Under the pieces are notes generated by a model that ran no database searches, was not told where the DNA came from, and was given only the letters and a program-made list of their open reading frames with translations. Made by a program: the position numbers and the translations under genes. Of a stretch of 59,016 nucleotides of DNA, positions 1-8,015 are shown piece by piece. How positions within the stretch are numbered: position 1 is the stretch's first letter; each line of letters begins with the position of its first letter. The stretch is from SIG440 sp045645805. Lineage in GTDB: Bacteria > Bacillota > Clostridia > Monoglobales > Monoglobaceae. The stretch spans positions 1 to 59,016 of the forward strand of contig JAZRJL010000004.1 of the NCBI GenBank assembly GCA_045645805.1. The letters are read 5' to 3'.

Positions 1-3000
1 TTAGTTGTAGTATATTTTTTCAAATCAACAGTTGTGTTTTTAGCTTTTGAAATCTTTGCTATAGCAGAGCCACCATTTGTATCAAAGGTAAGAGTATATT
101 TTGTAACCGCAGTGCCGCCGCCACCATAGATCGGCTTGCTAGGCTTAGTCACAGTATTGTTATTAGTAATTTCTTCGGCTATGTTATCTGCCGTAACAGC
201 AACACCGTTGATTGTACTGCCGTCCGAATTTTCAGCAGTATATGCCACAGGAGCAACGATTGAGTTATTTGTCATAATAGCCGTTGTTGTAGCATTGCGC
301 ATTGCAAGAGCTGTAACACCTGCTGCTATTGTATTGTCTGTCATAGTAATATCGGCGGCTGTATTTGTGCTTGCAGAACTCTGTCCTGTTCTGACTGCAA
401 AATTATCAACATCAACAGTATTGTTTGTGAAAACAACAACCTCAGAGCCTGTTGCATTTACAACTGATTCACAATCTGTAATTTCACAGTTTGTAACTGT
501 GATTTTCTTTGAATTTGAAACCTGGACTAAGGAATGTAATCCCTTTGCTGTGCAACCATCAAATAAAATGTTGTTGCTACCGGCTTTTCTTTCTCTAAAG
601 GCAACAACAGCATTATTGTAATCATTGTTACCCAAAAATTCACAGTTTTTAATCGTTACATTATGGGCATAGGTTGGATAATTGGGGGTTCCATTGCTGT
701 CAATAATAAAGTCATGAGCTGCTGTTTTTTCTCTTCCGTCAAATACTATGTTTTCAACGACAAGAGCTTCAGTGCCATCTTGTCTTCTGTTACCATTAAC
801 AGAAACAGTGCCCTTCAATGTAACATCGCCTTTATTTTCAGCTTTGATAGTAATATTAAGTCCCTCTGCCTGATTTACCATAAATGATTCATCATAGGTG
901 CCCGGAAGAATAATAATCTCGTTATCGCCTGTTGTTGCCGCATTAACTGCCGCCTGAATTGTACCGAAACGTTTATTTCCAAGTTTTGCCGCTGCAGGTA
1001 CGTTTTCAAGTTCATCCCACAAAACAGAGTTAAGGTCGTCGGGGGCACACAACTTAACTATGTTTTCAGCAACTGCTCTGTCGTCTGCAACAAGAACAAC
1101 CTTTGTAGGAACTGTATCTACATACGGATTTTTGCCGTACCATTCAACATCCCAGTAATTGGAATCTGAGCCGTCAAAAGGAATACCCCATGTTACATAT
1201 ACGTCACCGTCAATTACATTGTTGTAATCTTTAAGTTTTGCCTGTGCAATTTTTTCGTCACCTGCATAAAGTTCTACAATATAACTGTAATTTGCAGTTG
1301 CTGTACCCTCACCCCAGATTCTTGTTTCTGATGTATAACCGGGAGTGATTGTACCAACGGGAGCAGGTGCAACGCCGGGGATTGTTCCCCAGTCAAGAGG
1401 TGTTATTTCACCTGTAAGCATATCAGAAATTGTTCCTTCGCTAAGTTTTACACCGTCAACATACAAAACTGTCTTTTTGGGAACGTAGTCTCCTCTTAAT
1501 TTGTTCTCTTCCCATGTAGTTGACCAGTATTCGTCAGTACAGTTAATACCTGTAAATGAACTTAACGCACCTATAGGGAATGTTATTTCATCAAATACTT
1601 TTTGTGTTGCTGTTGTTGTAGCAAGTAAAGTGTCGTTTTCATCTAAAATTTCAAGTTTAAGACTTTCTGTAGCATAAACTTTGCTGAATTCTACAGTTAT
1701 AAATGTTCTGTTTGCATCAGCCGCATTTACTGCACCCGTCTGCAACACACCTGTCGGAGCCTGAACAGTCTCTGTCATTTCTTTGTCTTTATAGTATGTT
1801 TCAATTACTACGCCGTGTGCGCAATCGTCAGAAAGGGCATTTTCGAAACCTTCTGCATAATAGTTTGTGCCGATTTCAACACCATTCTTTGCGTCTTCAC
1901 GAATTAAGATTTTTGCGTTTTCGCCAAAAATGTTATCTTCAATTATTGTGTTCGGGCAAAATGTGTTTACAAGGTTTGCTCCGTATTCTTCACCATAGTA
2001 TGGATTTGTAGAAACAAATTCATTATTTTTCATTATAATGGTGGCACCATCACAATTATATTTACCAAAAGAGTTTGCCCAGGTTACATCTGTATAACAA
2101 TTTTTGATAGTCCATGTTACATCGCTTGAATATGCAACAAGATGGAAACCGTAGAGAAGATTGATCATATGTACATTATCGAAAACAACATTTCCGCAGG
2201 GTTCACCATAAAAACCTTTGGAAACATTTTCTATCTTAATGTTTTTAACTGTTCCCTTACTGATATAAATAGCCGTACTTCCACTATTGAAAACGGTAGT
2301 TGGGATTCCATTTTCGTCTACGGAGCCTTCGAGTATTATATCTTTACTTATACTGATACCACCAGCGTAGTTACCTGCTGCAATTTTAACAGTATCACCT
2401 GTCTCTGCAGCTGCAATAGCGTCTGCAATGCTTGTATATAGCTTTGTACCTCCTTCGTTTCTAATCATTGCAACTACGGGGTCGTCGCTGTTCTTTTTCT
2501 TAATATGAACAAATTCATCTGCAACCTCTACCACTGTATCATTCGGCGTAGTATTATCTTTAACATTCCAAAGTGTATTTTCACTTTTACTGCCTGTTGC
2601 AAAGCCATCTGCTGTTGTTTCGTCATCAACAGTAACAAATGTTGCACCGCCATATGCACTGATTTCAATGGCAGCCTTGCCGTCTACTGCTTCGCTTGCA
2701 ATAAAGTCAGTATCTTTTATATCAACATTTGACGCTGCCCCCTCATTGTAAACCAAAAGACCCTTGCCGGCACAGTTAAATGTACAACCGTTGAAGGTTG
2801 CGTGCTTTGATGTATATGTCCATACATTATATGAGTTGCTGTCATTTTGGTTGAAAATACAGTTGTTAAAGGTATCAGAGGTTAATGCATACAAGAACAT
2901 CTGACCATTAATTGTACATCCATTGCATATAACAGTGTTATACTGAAGACCATTGTAATTGCCATTAGGATAAAAATCCAGAGTAACATTTTCAAATGTC

Positions 3001-3326
3001 ACATTAGCATTATGATCCTGATGTGGAAGATCTGCCGTCGGAGTGTGATCAGGAACATCAATAGTTACTGCTGCACCATCTGCCGCCTTTACAGTAACGG
3101 TACCAAAATCAGCACCCGTAATATCATATTCACCTGCAGCAAGAACGATTATGTCACCATCCTGTGCAGCTGCAGCTGCCGCCGCAAGAGTTGTGTAAAT
3201 GCCTTCCTCTATTGATGCTGGGTCAACATACAAAGTGTTGCCGTCTTCAGCAAATAAAACTGTTCCCATCGTGCTCAATACCATTACAACGCAAAGGATT
3301 GAAGCCAATATTCTTTTCATTTTCAT
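1..3326 (-). CDS. Large secreted beta-helix surface protein, C-terminus cut by window edge
   Basis: An open frame of about 1,108 codons runs from an ATG at 3326 off the left edge with no stop. A second in-frame ATG lies at 3320. The N-terminus is a signal peptide (Lys/Arg start, hydrophobic stretch ending near VLFAED). The body is rich in Asn, Thr and Gly with repeated units such as VTFENVTLDF and TIKNCEF, the pattern of right-handed parallel beta-helix (pectate-lyase-like) proteins. Two segments resemble the repeats that start such helices (IYTTLAAAAAAAQDGDIIVL and KLYTSIADAIAAAETGDTVK). Near the edge a Gly linker precedes a YTLTFDTNGGSAI segment, the start of a Listeria-Bacteroides (InlB B-type) repeat. 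Related proteins often end in SLH domains; that is inference here because the end is missing. Likely a cell-wall-displayed adhesin or glycan-interacting protein; no substrate can be named. Confidence 0.82.
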   Translation of the reverse strand, partial: MKMKRILASILCVVMVLSTMGTVLFAEDGNTLYVDPASIEEGIYTTLAAAAAAAQDGDIIVLAAGEYDITGADFGTVTVKAADGAAVTIDVPDHTPTADLPHQDHNANVTFENVTLDFYPNGNYNGLQYNTVICNGCTINGQMFLYALTSDTFNNCIFNQNDSNSYNVWTYTSKHATFNGCTFNCAGKGLLVYNEGAASNVDIKDTDFIASEAVDGKAAIEISAYGGATFVTVDDETTADGFATGSKSENTLWNVKDNTTPNDTVVEVADEFVHIKKKNSDDPVVAMIRNEGGTKLYTSIADAIAAAETGDTVKIAAGNYAGGISISKDIILEGSVDENGIPTTVFNSGSTAIYISKGTVKNIKIENVSKGFYGEPCGNVVFDNVHMINLLYGFHLVAYSSDVTWTIKNCYTDVTWANSFGKYNCDGATIIMKNNEFVSTNPYYGEEYGANLVNTFCPNTIIEDNIFGENAKILIREDAKNGVEIGTNYYAEGFENALSDDCAHGVVIETYYKDKEMTETVQAPTGVLQTGAVNAADANRTFITVEFSKVYATESLKLEILDENDTLLATTTATQKVFDEITFPIGALSSFTGINCTDEYWSTTWEENKLRGDYVPKKTVLYVDGVKLSEGTISDMLTGEITPLDWGTIPGVAPAPVGTITPGYTSETRIWGEGTATANYSYIVELYAGDEKIAQAKLKDYNNVIDGDVYVTWGIPFDGSDSNYWDVEWYGKNPYVDTVPTKVVLVADDRAVAENIVKLCAPDDLNSVLWDELENVPAAAKLGNKRFGTIQAAVNAATTGDNEIIILPGTYDESFMVNQAEGLNITIKAENKGDVTLKGTVSVNGNRRQDGTEALVVENIVFDGREKTAAHDFIIDSNGTPNYPTYAHNVTIKNCEFLGNNDYNNAVVAFRERKAGSNNILFDGCTAKGLHSLVQVSNSKKITVTNCEITDCESVVNATGSEVVVFTNNTVDVDNFAVRTGQSSASTNTAADITMTDNTIAAGVTALAMRNATTTAIMTNNSIVAPVAYTAENSDGSTINGVAVTADNIAEEITNNNTVTKPSKPIYGGGGTAVTKYTLTFDTNGGSAIAKISKAKNTTVDLKKYTTT

Positions 3327-3447
3327 TCTAAAAATCCTTCTTTCTTTTTAAATTCTGTCTGTATTAAGCATACATTTTTCTAAATATTACTTTTAAAATG
3401 TGTTCGACCTTTAATGTCCGTTTTTTGAGACACACATTTATATTCAA

Positions 3448-3475
3448 CCCGTTTGCAAGAAACGGGCATTTTTTT
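3448..3475 (+). terminator. Terminator-like hairpin reading plus strand, function unclear
   Basis: CCCGTTT (3448-3454) pairs perfectly with AAACGGG (3460-3466) around a 5-base loop and is followed by CATTTTTTT on the plus strand, the shape of an intrinsic terminator. No plus-strand gene lies before it; the region upstream is the antisense of the surface gene. In minus-strand RNA it would be a leader hairpin of the surface protein mRNA without a U-tract. The rest of 3327-3573 is AT-rich with no gene seen. Confidence 0.4.
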
Positions 3476-3504
3476 CTAAATTTAACAACACTTTATCCCA
3501 ATAT

Positions 3505-3532
3505 CTCATAACTGATTTGAAATTTTTGTCAA
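3505..3532 (-). promoter_or_regulatory. Possible promoter for the surface protein
   Basis: On the minus strand TTGACA (3532-3527) is followed after 16 bases by TATGAG (3510-3505). The -35 is perfect and the -10 weak. It would give a leader of roughly 170 bases before the ATG at 3326, containing the hairpin at 3448-3466. It suggests the surface gene has its own promoter rather than depending only on readthrough from the small gene at 3574-3756. Confidence 0.35.
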
Positions 3533-3573
3533 TTTTTCTTTATTCTACATATGAAAAAACTTAATATATCAAT

Positions 3574-3756
3574 TCATATATCTGAATGTGTTTTTTGATT
3601 ATTTTCTGTCTCTTCATTATTTTCTTCCTCAATACACACAAACATTGTACAATTTTTACCGTCATGTATATCAAGATATGGACATTCGGGCGCTATAGGG
3701 TCAAGCAAAAGCTGTTCCTTACCGGTTTTGCATTTGGGACACAATTGTTTTTTCAT
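3574..3756 (-). CDS. Small Cys-pair protein of unknown function
   Basis: A 60-residue protein, MKKQLCPKCKTGKEQ..., with a CPKC pair near the start and two more cysteines (ECPYL, NCTMFVC) in the middle, so it may bind a metal as a small zinc ribbon; the tail is acidic and Asn-rich. The start is decided by the ribosome site: an upstream in-frame ATG at 3771 is itself part of ATGGAGG, whose GGAGG sits well placed for the ATG at 3756. No family is recognised. It lies between the surface protein gene and the palindrome-bearing gap, and would be the first gene downstream if the promoter at 4210-4238 were flipped. Confidence 0.6.
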   Translation of the reverse strand: MKKQLCPKCKTGKEQLLLDPIAPECPYLDIHDGKNCTMFVCIEEENNEETENNQKTHSDI

Positions 3757-3820
3757 ATCAAAATCCTCCATTCTTGCTGAAATACCTTGCTGTTAAGCTA
3801 GATTTCAATACAGATAAAAC

Positions 3821-3852
3821 TGTTACCACATAATCTAAATTATGTGGTAACA
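3821..3852. repeat. Palindrome copy A (recombinase-linked repeat family)
   Basis: Perfect dyad with 14-base arms (3821-3834 and 3839-3852) around the 4-base centre CTAA. Bases 3827-3850 are identical over 24 bases to the reverse complement of 4270-4293 (copy B). The asymmetric centre shows that copy A is oriented opposite to copies B and C. There is no T-tract on either side, so it does not look like a terminator. Confidence 0.75.
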
Positions 3853-3954
3853 ATATCTTCTTATCCTGTTGTTATTATTTTTTTCTTTAAATTTATGCGT
3901 CTTTTGTCACAAAAAAATGGAATAAGAATGCCATATTAAACAAATTTTAGGATT

Positions 3955-3998
3955 AATAAATAGACCGATGTAAAATAAATTCCGTCGGTTTATTTATT
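3955..3998. repeat. Imperfect stem-loop in the gap between copies A and B
   Basis: AATAAATAGACCGATG (3955-3970) pairs, with some G-U pairs, with CGTCGGTTTATTTATT (3983-3998) around a 12-base AT loop, followed by ATTTTTAT. It could be a weak terminator. The flanking 3853-3954 and 3999-4053 are AT-rich with no coding frame that I can support. Confidence 0.35.
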
Positions 3999-4053
3999 AT
4001 TTTTATAAAAAGCAAATATATTTTTATGCAATACAATTACTAATGCCGCTTAA

Positions 4054-4075
4054 GGAGCGACGAAAACGATGCTCC
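4054..4075. repeat. Short GC-rich intergenic hairpin (REP-like)
   Basis: GGAGC (4054-4058) pairs with GCTCC (4071-4075), extended by inner CG/CG pairs around AAAA. On the minus strand it starts TGTAGGGAGC. It resembles the hairpin at 33013-33038 (TGTAGGGGCG on one strand), suggesting a small dispersed intergenic repeat family. Confidence 0.4.
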
Positions 4076-4209
4076 CTACATAAAAATTTACATCTATTTA
4101 ATGTATGAAACACATTTTCGGAATTTTATTAATGCAAAAACGACAATATTCCTGATAATTTTCAAATAACACCAATTCTACAATAAAATATGAAAAATGC
4201 TTCAAACAC

Positions 4210-4238
4210 TTGAGAAATCAACGTTTTGGTGTTATAAT
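4210..4238 (+). promoter_or_regulatory. Strong promoter inside the palindrome-flanked segment
   Basis: TTGAGA (4210-4215), a 17-base spacer and a perfect TATAAT (4233-4238) read rightward. Nothing on the plus strand downstream is a gene; the recombinase lies on the other strand. Transcription would start near 4245, run through palindromes B and C and could stop after the T-tract behind C near 4345, giving an RNA of about 100 bases. If the segment between copies A and B were inverted, the same promoter would point left at the small gene at 3756. Confidence 0.55.
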
Positions 4239-4269
4239 TCAAACCAAAGTTTATGTATTTGCACCTTTT

Positions 4270-4293
4270 TTACCACATAATTTAGATTATGTG
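4270..4293. repeat. Palindrome copy B (inverted relative to A)
   Basis: CACATAAT (4274-4281), centre TTAG, ATTATGTG (4286-4293). The left flank matches copy A for four further bases (24 identical bases in inverted orientation to 3827-3850), while the right arm diverges after GTG. It lies 18 bases before copy C, which has the same orientation. Confidence 0.72.
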
Positions 4294-4311
4294 AATAAAT
4301 TTGCTCTTACT

Positions 4312-4345
4312 AATCCACATAATTTAGATTATGTGGATTTTTTGT
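4312..4345. repeat. Palindrome copy C with T-tract
   Basis: A 12-base perfect dyad (4312-4323 and 4328-4339) with centre TTAG, sharing a 22-base core with copy A in inverted orientation. On the plus strand it runs into a T-rich tail (TTTTTTG), so it could also work as a terminator for a transcript from 4245. It abuts the 3' end of the recombinase gene (stop at 4348). Confidence 0.7.
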
Positions 4346-4347
4346 TT

Positions 4348-5187
4348 TTAGCACTGCAAAAGTCCCAGTTTTTGAATAAGTCTGCGATGTTCCTCGCCGG
4401 TTTCCATTGTATATATTCTTGTTGTATTTATATTTGAGTGACCCAAAATATCCGCAAGACGCACAACATCTTTTTGTATCGAATAGAATGTCCTTGCAAA
4501 CAGATGTCTTAAATTATGTGGAAAAACCTTTTCTTTTGCTACTTTTGCAGCTTCGCACAAACATTTCATCAACTTCCATATATTACTGCGGTCCATTGGC
4601 CTTCCGCTTTTGGAAACAAATATACTCCCCTTTGATATTTTTTGACGTTTTGCATATGATGCAAGCATTTTGCACAAGTCGTTGGGGATAATTATTGTTC
4701 GCATTTTGCCTTTCATATTTATATTTGCTTTCTTTACAGCAAGACTTTCAACTGTTACAAACTTTAGTTCGGAAACTCTTATTCCCATTGCACATATGGT
4801 TTGCATAAGCAGATACAGCTTGGTGTTTCCTTTTTGTCTTGCTGCTTTTAAAAGACGCATATATTCGGCACGGGTCAATTCTTTTTCAGGTGAAGAGAAT
4901 ATTTGTCTTTGTATTTTCAAAGTCTTAACCCTTAATCCATACCATTCCATAAAAGTAAAAAAGCTGTTCAATGACGAAAGCATAGAGTTTACACTTGACG
5001 GAGCATAGCTTGCTATTAAGCTTTCCTTATATTCAAGGATAAGCTTTTTGTCTGCTGCTCTACCGCCAAGCCAGTTTGAAAAAGCACTTATGTCACGGAT
5101 ATACTTTTCGGTTGTTGCAAGGGATTTTTCGTCTTCGATGAGATGGGTTTTCCAGTTTTCTATTGCCTTTTGAGAAATCACACGCAT
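4348..5187 (-). CDS. Tyrosine recombinase (phage integrase/Xer family)
   Basis: A 279-residue protein with the two-domain layout of tyrosine recombinases: an N-terminal SAM-like core-binding domain (about 1-95) and a catalytic domain (about 103-275). The catalytic set is visible: Arg137 in GIRVSEL, Lys159/161 in the beta-hairpin, His224 and Arg227 in PHNLRH, His250 in LGHSN, and the nucleophile Tyr259 in TRIYT. The start has a GGAG site upstream. It catalyses site-specific DNA cutting and joining. No phage or conjugation genes lie nearby, so this is not an obvious prophage integrase. The palindromes at its 3' end and 0.5 kb further are plausible substrates; that link is inference. Confidence 0.9.
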   Translation of the reverse strand: MRVISQKAIENWKTHLIEDEKSLATTEKYIRDISAFSNWLGGRAADKKLILEYKESLIASYAPSSVNSMLSSLNSFFTFMEWYGLRVKTLKIQRQIFSSPEKELTRAEYMRLLKAARQKGNTKLYLLMQTICAMGIRVSELKFVTVESLAVKKANINMKGKMRTIIIPNDLCKMLASYAKRQKISKGSIFVSKSGRPMDRSNIWKLMKCLCEAAKVAKEKVFPHNLRHLFARTFYSIQKDVVRLADILGHSNINTTRIYTMETGEEHRRLIQKLGLLQC

Positions 5188-5252
5188 ACTTAAACAACTC
5201 CTTTTTACATATTATTTTACCACAACATCAGAAATATGCAAAATCAGGAAAT

Positions 5253-6530
5253 TTAACCTCTTACATTAAACATATAATCAAGCAGTGACCAGTTTTGCTG
5301 AAACGGTCGCATTAAATTCCAGTATCCTGCTCCACGCAAGCCCTTTTCATTTATAAGGTTGAATTTTTGCTGAATACTTCTTACATCTTCAAACCATACC
5401 TCATGAATTCGTCCCTGACCATCTGTATATCTGAACCATGGTGACTGCGATACATCATCATACTGAATTTCCGCTCCGTTTGACGCAGCTATCTGAATTG
5501 CCTCCACGTTTGATATTGAATCCGCACGGGACTCACCCTTTACATAGGGAAGTGTCCAGTCATAGCCATAGTTTGGTATGCCTAAAAATATCTTTTCGGG
5601 CGGAATAATTGTAAGTGCATAATCCACCACCTGACGGACATTCCGTATTGGTGCAACCGCTAAAGGCGGACCATAGGTGTATCCCCATTCATATGTCATA
5701 AGAAGTACCGCATCGCTATTCGCACCAACCGCACGATAGTTATGACCCTCATACAAAAGGCCACGCTGTGTATCCGAGGTTTTAGGGGCAAGGGCGGCTA
5801 TTACCTCATAACCCAAAGGATTGAGTTCTGCTCTCAGCCTGCCTATAAACTCGCCATATAGCAAGCTGTCCTGAGGGTATACAAACTCAAAGTCTATATC
5901 AAGACCACGATAACCTTTTTGCTCTATATTTGCAATTATTTCATTTATCAAAGTCTCCTGTATATCAGGATTGTTTAAAACAAGACTTGCAAGGTCATTG
6001 CTGAAGCCACCGTTTTCGGTCAGTGTTGAAAGATGCATAAGCGGCAATGTTCCATAGTTTAATGACAGATCGATAAGTTCCTCATCATCAAGCTGAACAA
6101 GATTTCCGTTGTTTGTTATACCGTATGTAAATGGTGTCATATAGTTTATATACGGCAATGTTGTCCGAAGCAGATTTTTGTCAATATACGGGTATGCATA
6201 TCCGTTTACGTCTATTTGCCTTAACGGATTTCTTTCAAATTCAATTACAAGGGTTTGGCCGGGATACAAAAGGGGCCTGCCGCCAAGGTTTGGGTTGTTT
6301 CGATAGATGGTATTAAGGTCAATTCCATAGCTTTGAGCAATAGAATACAGGGTCTCATTTGGCTGAACGGTATGATATCTCAGCGGTCTTAGTATAAGAA
6401 GGGCCTGCCCCACCACAAGATTTGGAATTTGGTCAAGATTGTTAAGCATAGTCAGCACGAATGTAGGAATATTGTACTGCTGTGCAATACTCTCGGGCGT
6501 ATCTCCTGATTTTACAATATATATTTCCAT
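5253..6530 (-). CDS. sleL: LysM-GH18 spore-type glycoside hydrolase (SleL/YaaH-like)
   Basis: 425 residues: two N-terminal LysM repeats (about 1-48 and 50-97, with SGDTPESIAQQYN and PNETLYSIAQSYG) followed by a GH18 domain (about 105-425). The GH18 signature is GLDIDFE with Glu215 as likely catalytic acid. There is no signal peptide, as in Bacillus YaaH/SleL, which is placed in the spore coat and cuts cortex muramic-lactam peptidoglycan at germination. The ribosome site GGAGG is well spaced. The nearby nfnAB genes are unrelated in function. The spore role is inferred from domain order and fits the dpaAB genes elsewhere in the window; a general cell-wall or chitin-like hydrolase is the alternative. 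Confidence 0.85.
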   Translation of the reverse strand: MEIYIVKSGDTPESIAQQYNIPTFVLTMLNNLDQIPNLVVGQALLILRPLRYHTVQPNETLYSIAQSYGIDLNTIYRNNPNLGGRPLLYPGQTLVIEFERNPLRQIDVNGYAYPYIDKNLLRTTLPYINYMTPFTYGITNNGNLVQLDDEELIDLSLNYGTLPLMHLSTLTENGGFSNDLASLVLNNPDIQETLINEIIANIEQKGYRGLDIDFEFVYPQDSLLYGEFIGRLRAELNPLGYEVIAALAPKTSDTQRGLLYEGHNYRAVGANSDAVLLMTYEWGYTYGPPLAVAPIRNVRQVVDYALTIIPPEKIFLGIPNYGYDWTLPYVKGESRADSISNVEAIQIAASNGAEIQYDDVSQSPWFRYTDGQGRIHEVWFEDVRSIQQKFNLINEKGLRGAGYWNLMRPFQQNWSLLDYMFNVRG

Positions 6531-6568
6531 TCTTTACACCTCCACCTTATATTATATTGAAAAATAAA

Positions 6569-6608
6569 AAAACGGTGCCTTGCAAAATTCATTGCATAAC
6601 ACCGTTTT
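6569..6608 (-). terminator. Intrinsic terminator after nfnB
   Basis: AAAACGGTG (6569-6577) pairs with CACCGTTTT (6600-6608); an inner TGCA/TGCA pairing shortens the loop. On the minus strand it is followed by a run of T. It sits 16 bases past the nfnB stop. Confidence 0.8.
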
Positions 6609-6623
6609 AACTTTTAAGGTTCT

Positions 6624-8015
6624 TTATTTATTTTTTAAATACTCGTCAATTGCTTTAGCTGCATTCTTTCCTGCGCCCATTGCCAGGATTACCGTTGCCG
6701 CTCCTGTAACCGCATCACCGCCTGCATACACGCCCTCGCGTGAGGTAAGTCCGCTTTCGTCTTTGGTAATTATACAGCCGCGTCGGTCAGTTTCAAGACC
6801 TTCGGTAGTGCTTCGGATAAGCGGGTTTGGCGACGTGCCGATTGACATAATCACCGCGTCCACATCAAGGATATATTCTGACCCCTCAATTGTTTTTGGA
6901 CTTCTTCGTCCCGACTCGTCAGGCTCGCCAAGCTCCATTTTAACACATCTCATTCCTTTTACAAAACTGTTTTCATCACCGATAATTTCCACAGGATTGT
7001 TAAGGGTGAGGAAGATTATACCCTCTTCCTCAGCGTGTTCAACCTCTTCTCGACGGGCAGGCATTTCCTCCATCGAACGACGGTAAACAACATATGTTTC
7101 TTCCGCACCAAGACGCTTTGCACATCGTGCCGCATCCATTGCCACATTTCCGCCGCCCACAACTGCAACACGTTTTGCGTGCATTATGGGGGTATCGGAA
7201 TCTTCTTTATATGCCTTCATCAAGTTGGTTCGGGTTAAAAACTCGTTTGCTGAATACACTCCGTTAAGGTTCTCGCCGGGGATATTCATAAACCTCGGCA
7301 GCCCCGCACCCGAGCCGATAAACACAGCTTCAAAGCCCATATCAAAAAGCTCGTCAATGGTCAATGTCTTACCAACAACCGCATTGGTCACAATTTCAAC
7401 GCCAAGGCTTTTGAGATTTTCAATCTCCTTTTTAACTATATCCTTGGGAAGTCTGAATTCAGGGATACCATAGACCAAAACACCTCCTGCAATATGAAGA
7501 GCCTCAAACACAGTAACCGAATAGCCTTGCTTTGCAAGGTCCCCTGCACAGGTAAGTCCTGACGGGCCTGAGCCAATAACCGCAACCTTTTTACCGTTTT
7601 GAGGTATTTCTGCCAATTTTAAGGTCTTGCTGTTTTGCATATGCCAGTCCGCTACAAACCGTTCAAGTCTGCCAATTGCCACGGGCTCGCCCTTTATTCC
7701 TCTGACACAGTTCCCCTCGCATTGATTTTCCTGAGGACAAACTCTGCCGCAAACCGCAGGAAGTGAGCTTGATTTGTATATAATGTCATAGGCTGACTCA
7801 AAGTCACCCTCGGCAACCTTTGCGATAAATTCCGGAATATCAATTTGAACAGGACATCCTGACACGCAGGGTTTATGCTTGCAGTTCAGGCAACGTTTTG
7901 CCTCGGCAACAGCGGTTTCGGCACTATAACCAAGAGCAACTTCATCAAAATTTTTATTTCTTATATCAGCCGGTTGCACCGGCATTTCGTTTTTCTTTGG
8001 TGACATATCAGGCAT
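6624..8015 (-). CDS. nfnB: NADPH-dependent ferredoxin:NAD oxidoreductase large subunit (NfnB) / GltD-like
   Basis: 463 residues from the ATG at 8015, which has an AAGGGGG ribosome site; longer in-frame starts would run into the preceding gene. N-terminal cysteines CLNCKHKPC and CGRVCPQENQC match the two [4Fe-4S] sites of glutamate synthase small-chain-like proteins. Two dinucleotide-binding folds follow (VIGSGPSGLTCAGDLA for FAD, VVGGGNVAMDAAR for NADPH). Its ATG overlaps the stop of the preceding gene by 8 bases, so the two are translationally coupled. The pairing with a ferredoxin-NADP reductase-like subunit identifies NfnAB, the electron-bifurcating transhydrogenase of anaerobes, rather than a glutamate synthase; no gltB is nearby. 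A name of GltA (homotetrameric GOGAT) is a common alternative label. Confidence 0.88.
   Translation of the reverse strand: MPDMSPKKNEMPVQPADIRNKNFDEVALGYSAETAVAEAKRCLNCKHKPCVSGCPVQIDIPEFIAKVAEGDFESAYDIIYKSSSLPAVCGRVCPQENQCEGNCVRGIKGEPVAIGRLERFVADWHMQNSKTLKLAEIPQNGKKVAVIGSGPSGLTCAGDLAKQGYSVTVFEALHIAGGVLVYGIPEFRLPKDIVKKEIENLKSLGVEIVTNAVVGKTLTIDELFDMGFEAVFIGSGAGLPRFMNIPGENLNGVYSANEFLTRTNLMKAYKEDSDTPIMHAKRVAVVGGGNVAMDAARCAKRLGAEETYVVYRRSMEEMPARREEVEHAEEEGIIFLTLNNPVEIIGDENSFVKGMRCVKMELGEPDESGRRSPKTIEGSEYILDVDAVIMSIGTSPNPLIRSTTEGLETDRRGCIITKDESGLTSREGVYAGGDAVTGAATVILAMGAGKNAAKAIDEYLKNK

Noticed and set aside
136..3215. Several plus-strand open frames opposite the surface protein gene
   Set aside because: They have low-complexity or Cys/Val-rich sequence, no ribosome sites and lie fully inside the strong minus-strand beta-helix frame.
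4348..5187. Recombinase as integrase of an integrated element with att sites
   Set aside because: No tRNA target, cargo or phage/conjugation genes are nearby; the palindromes are inverted and close to the gene rather than flanking an island.
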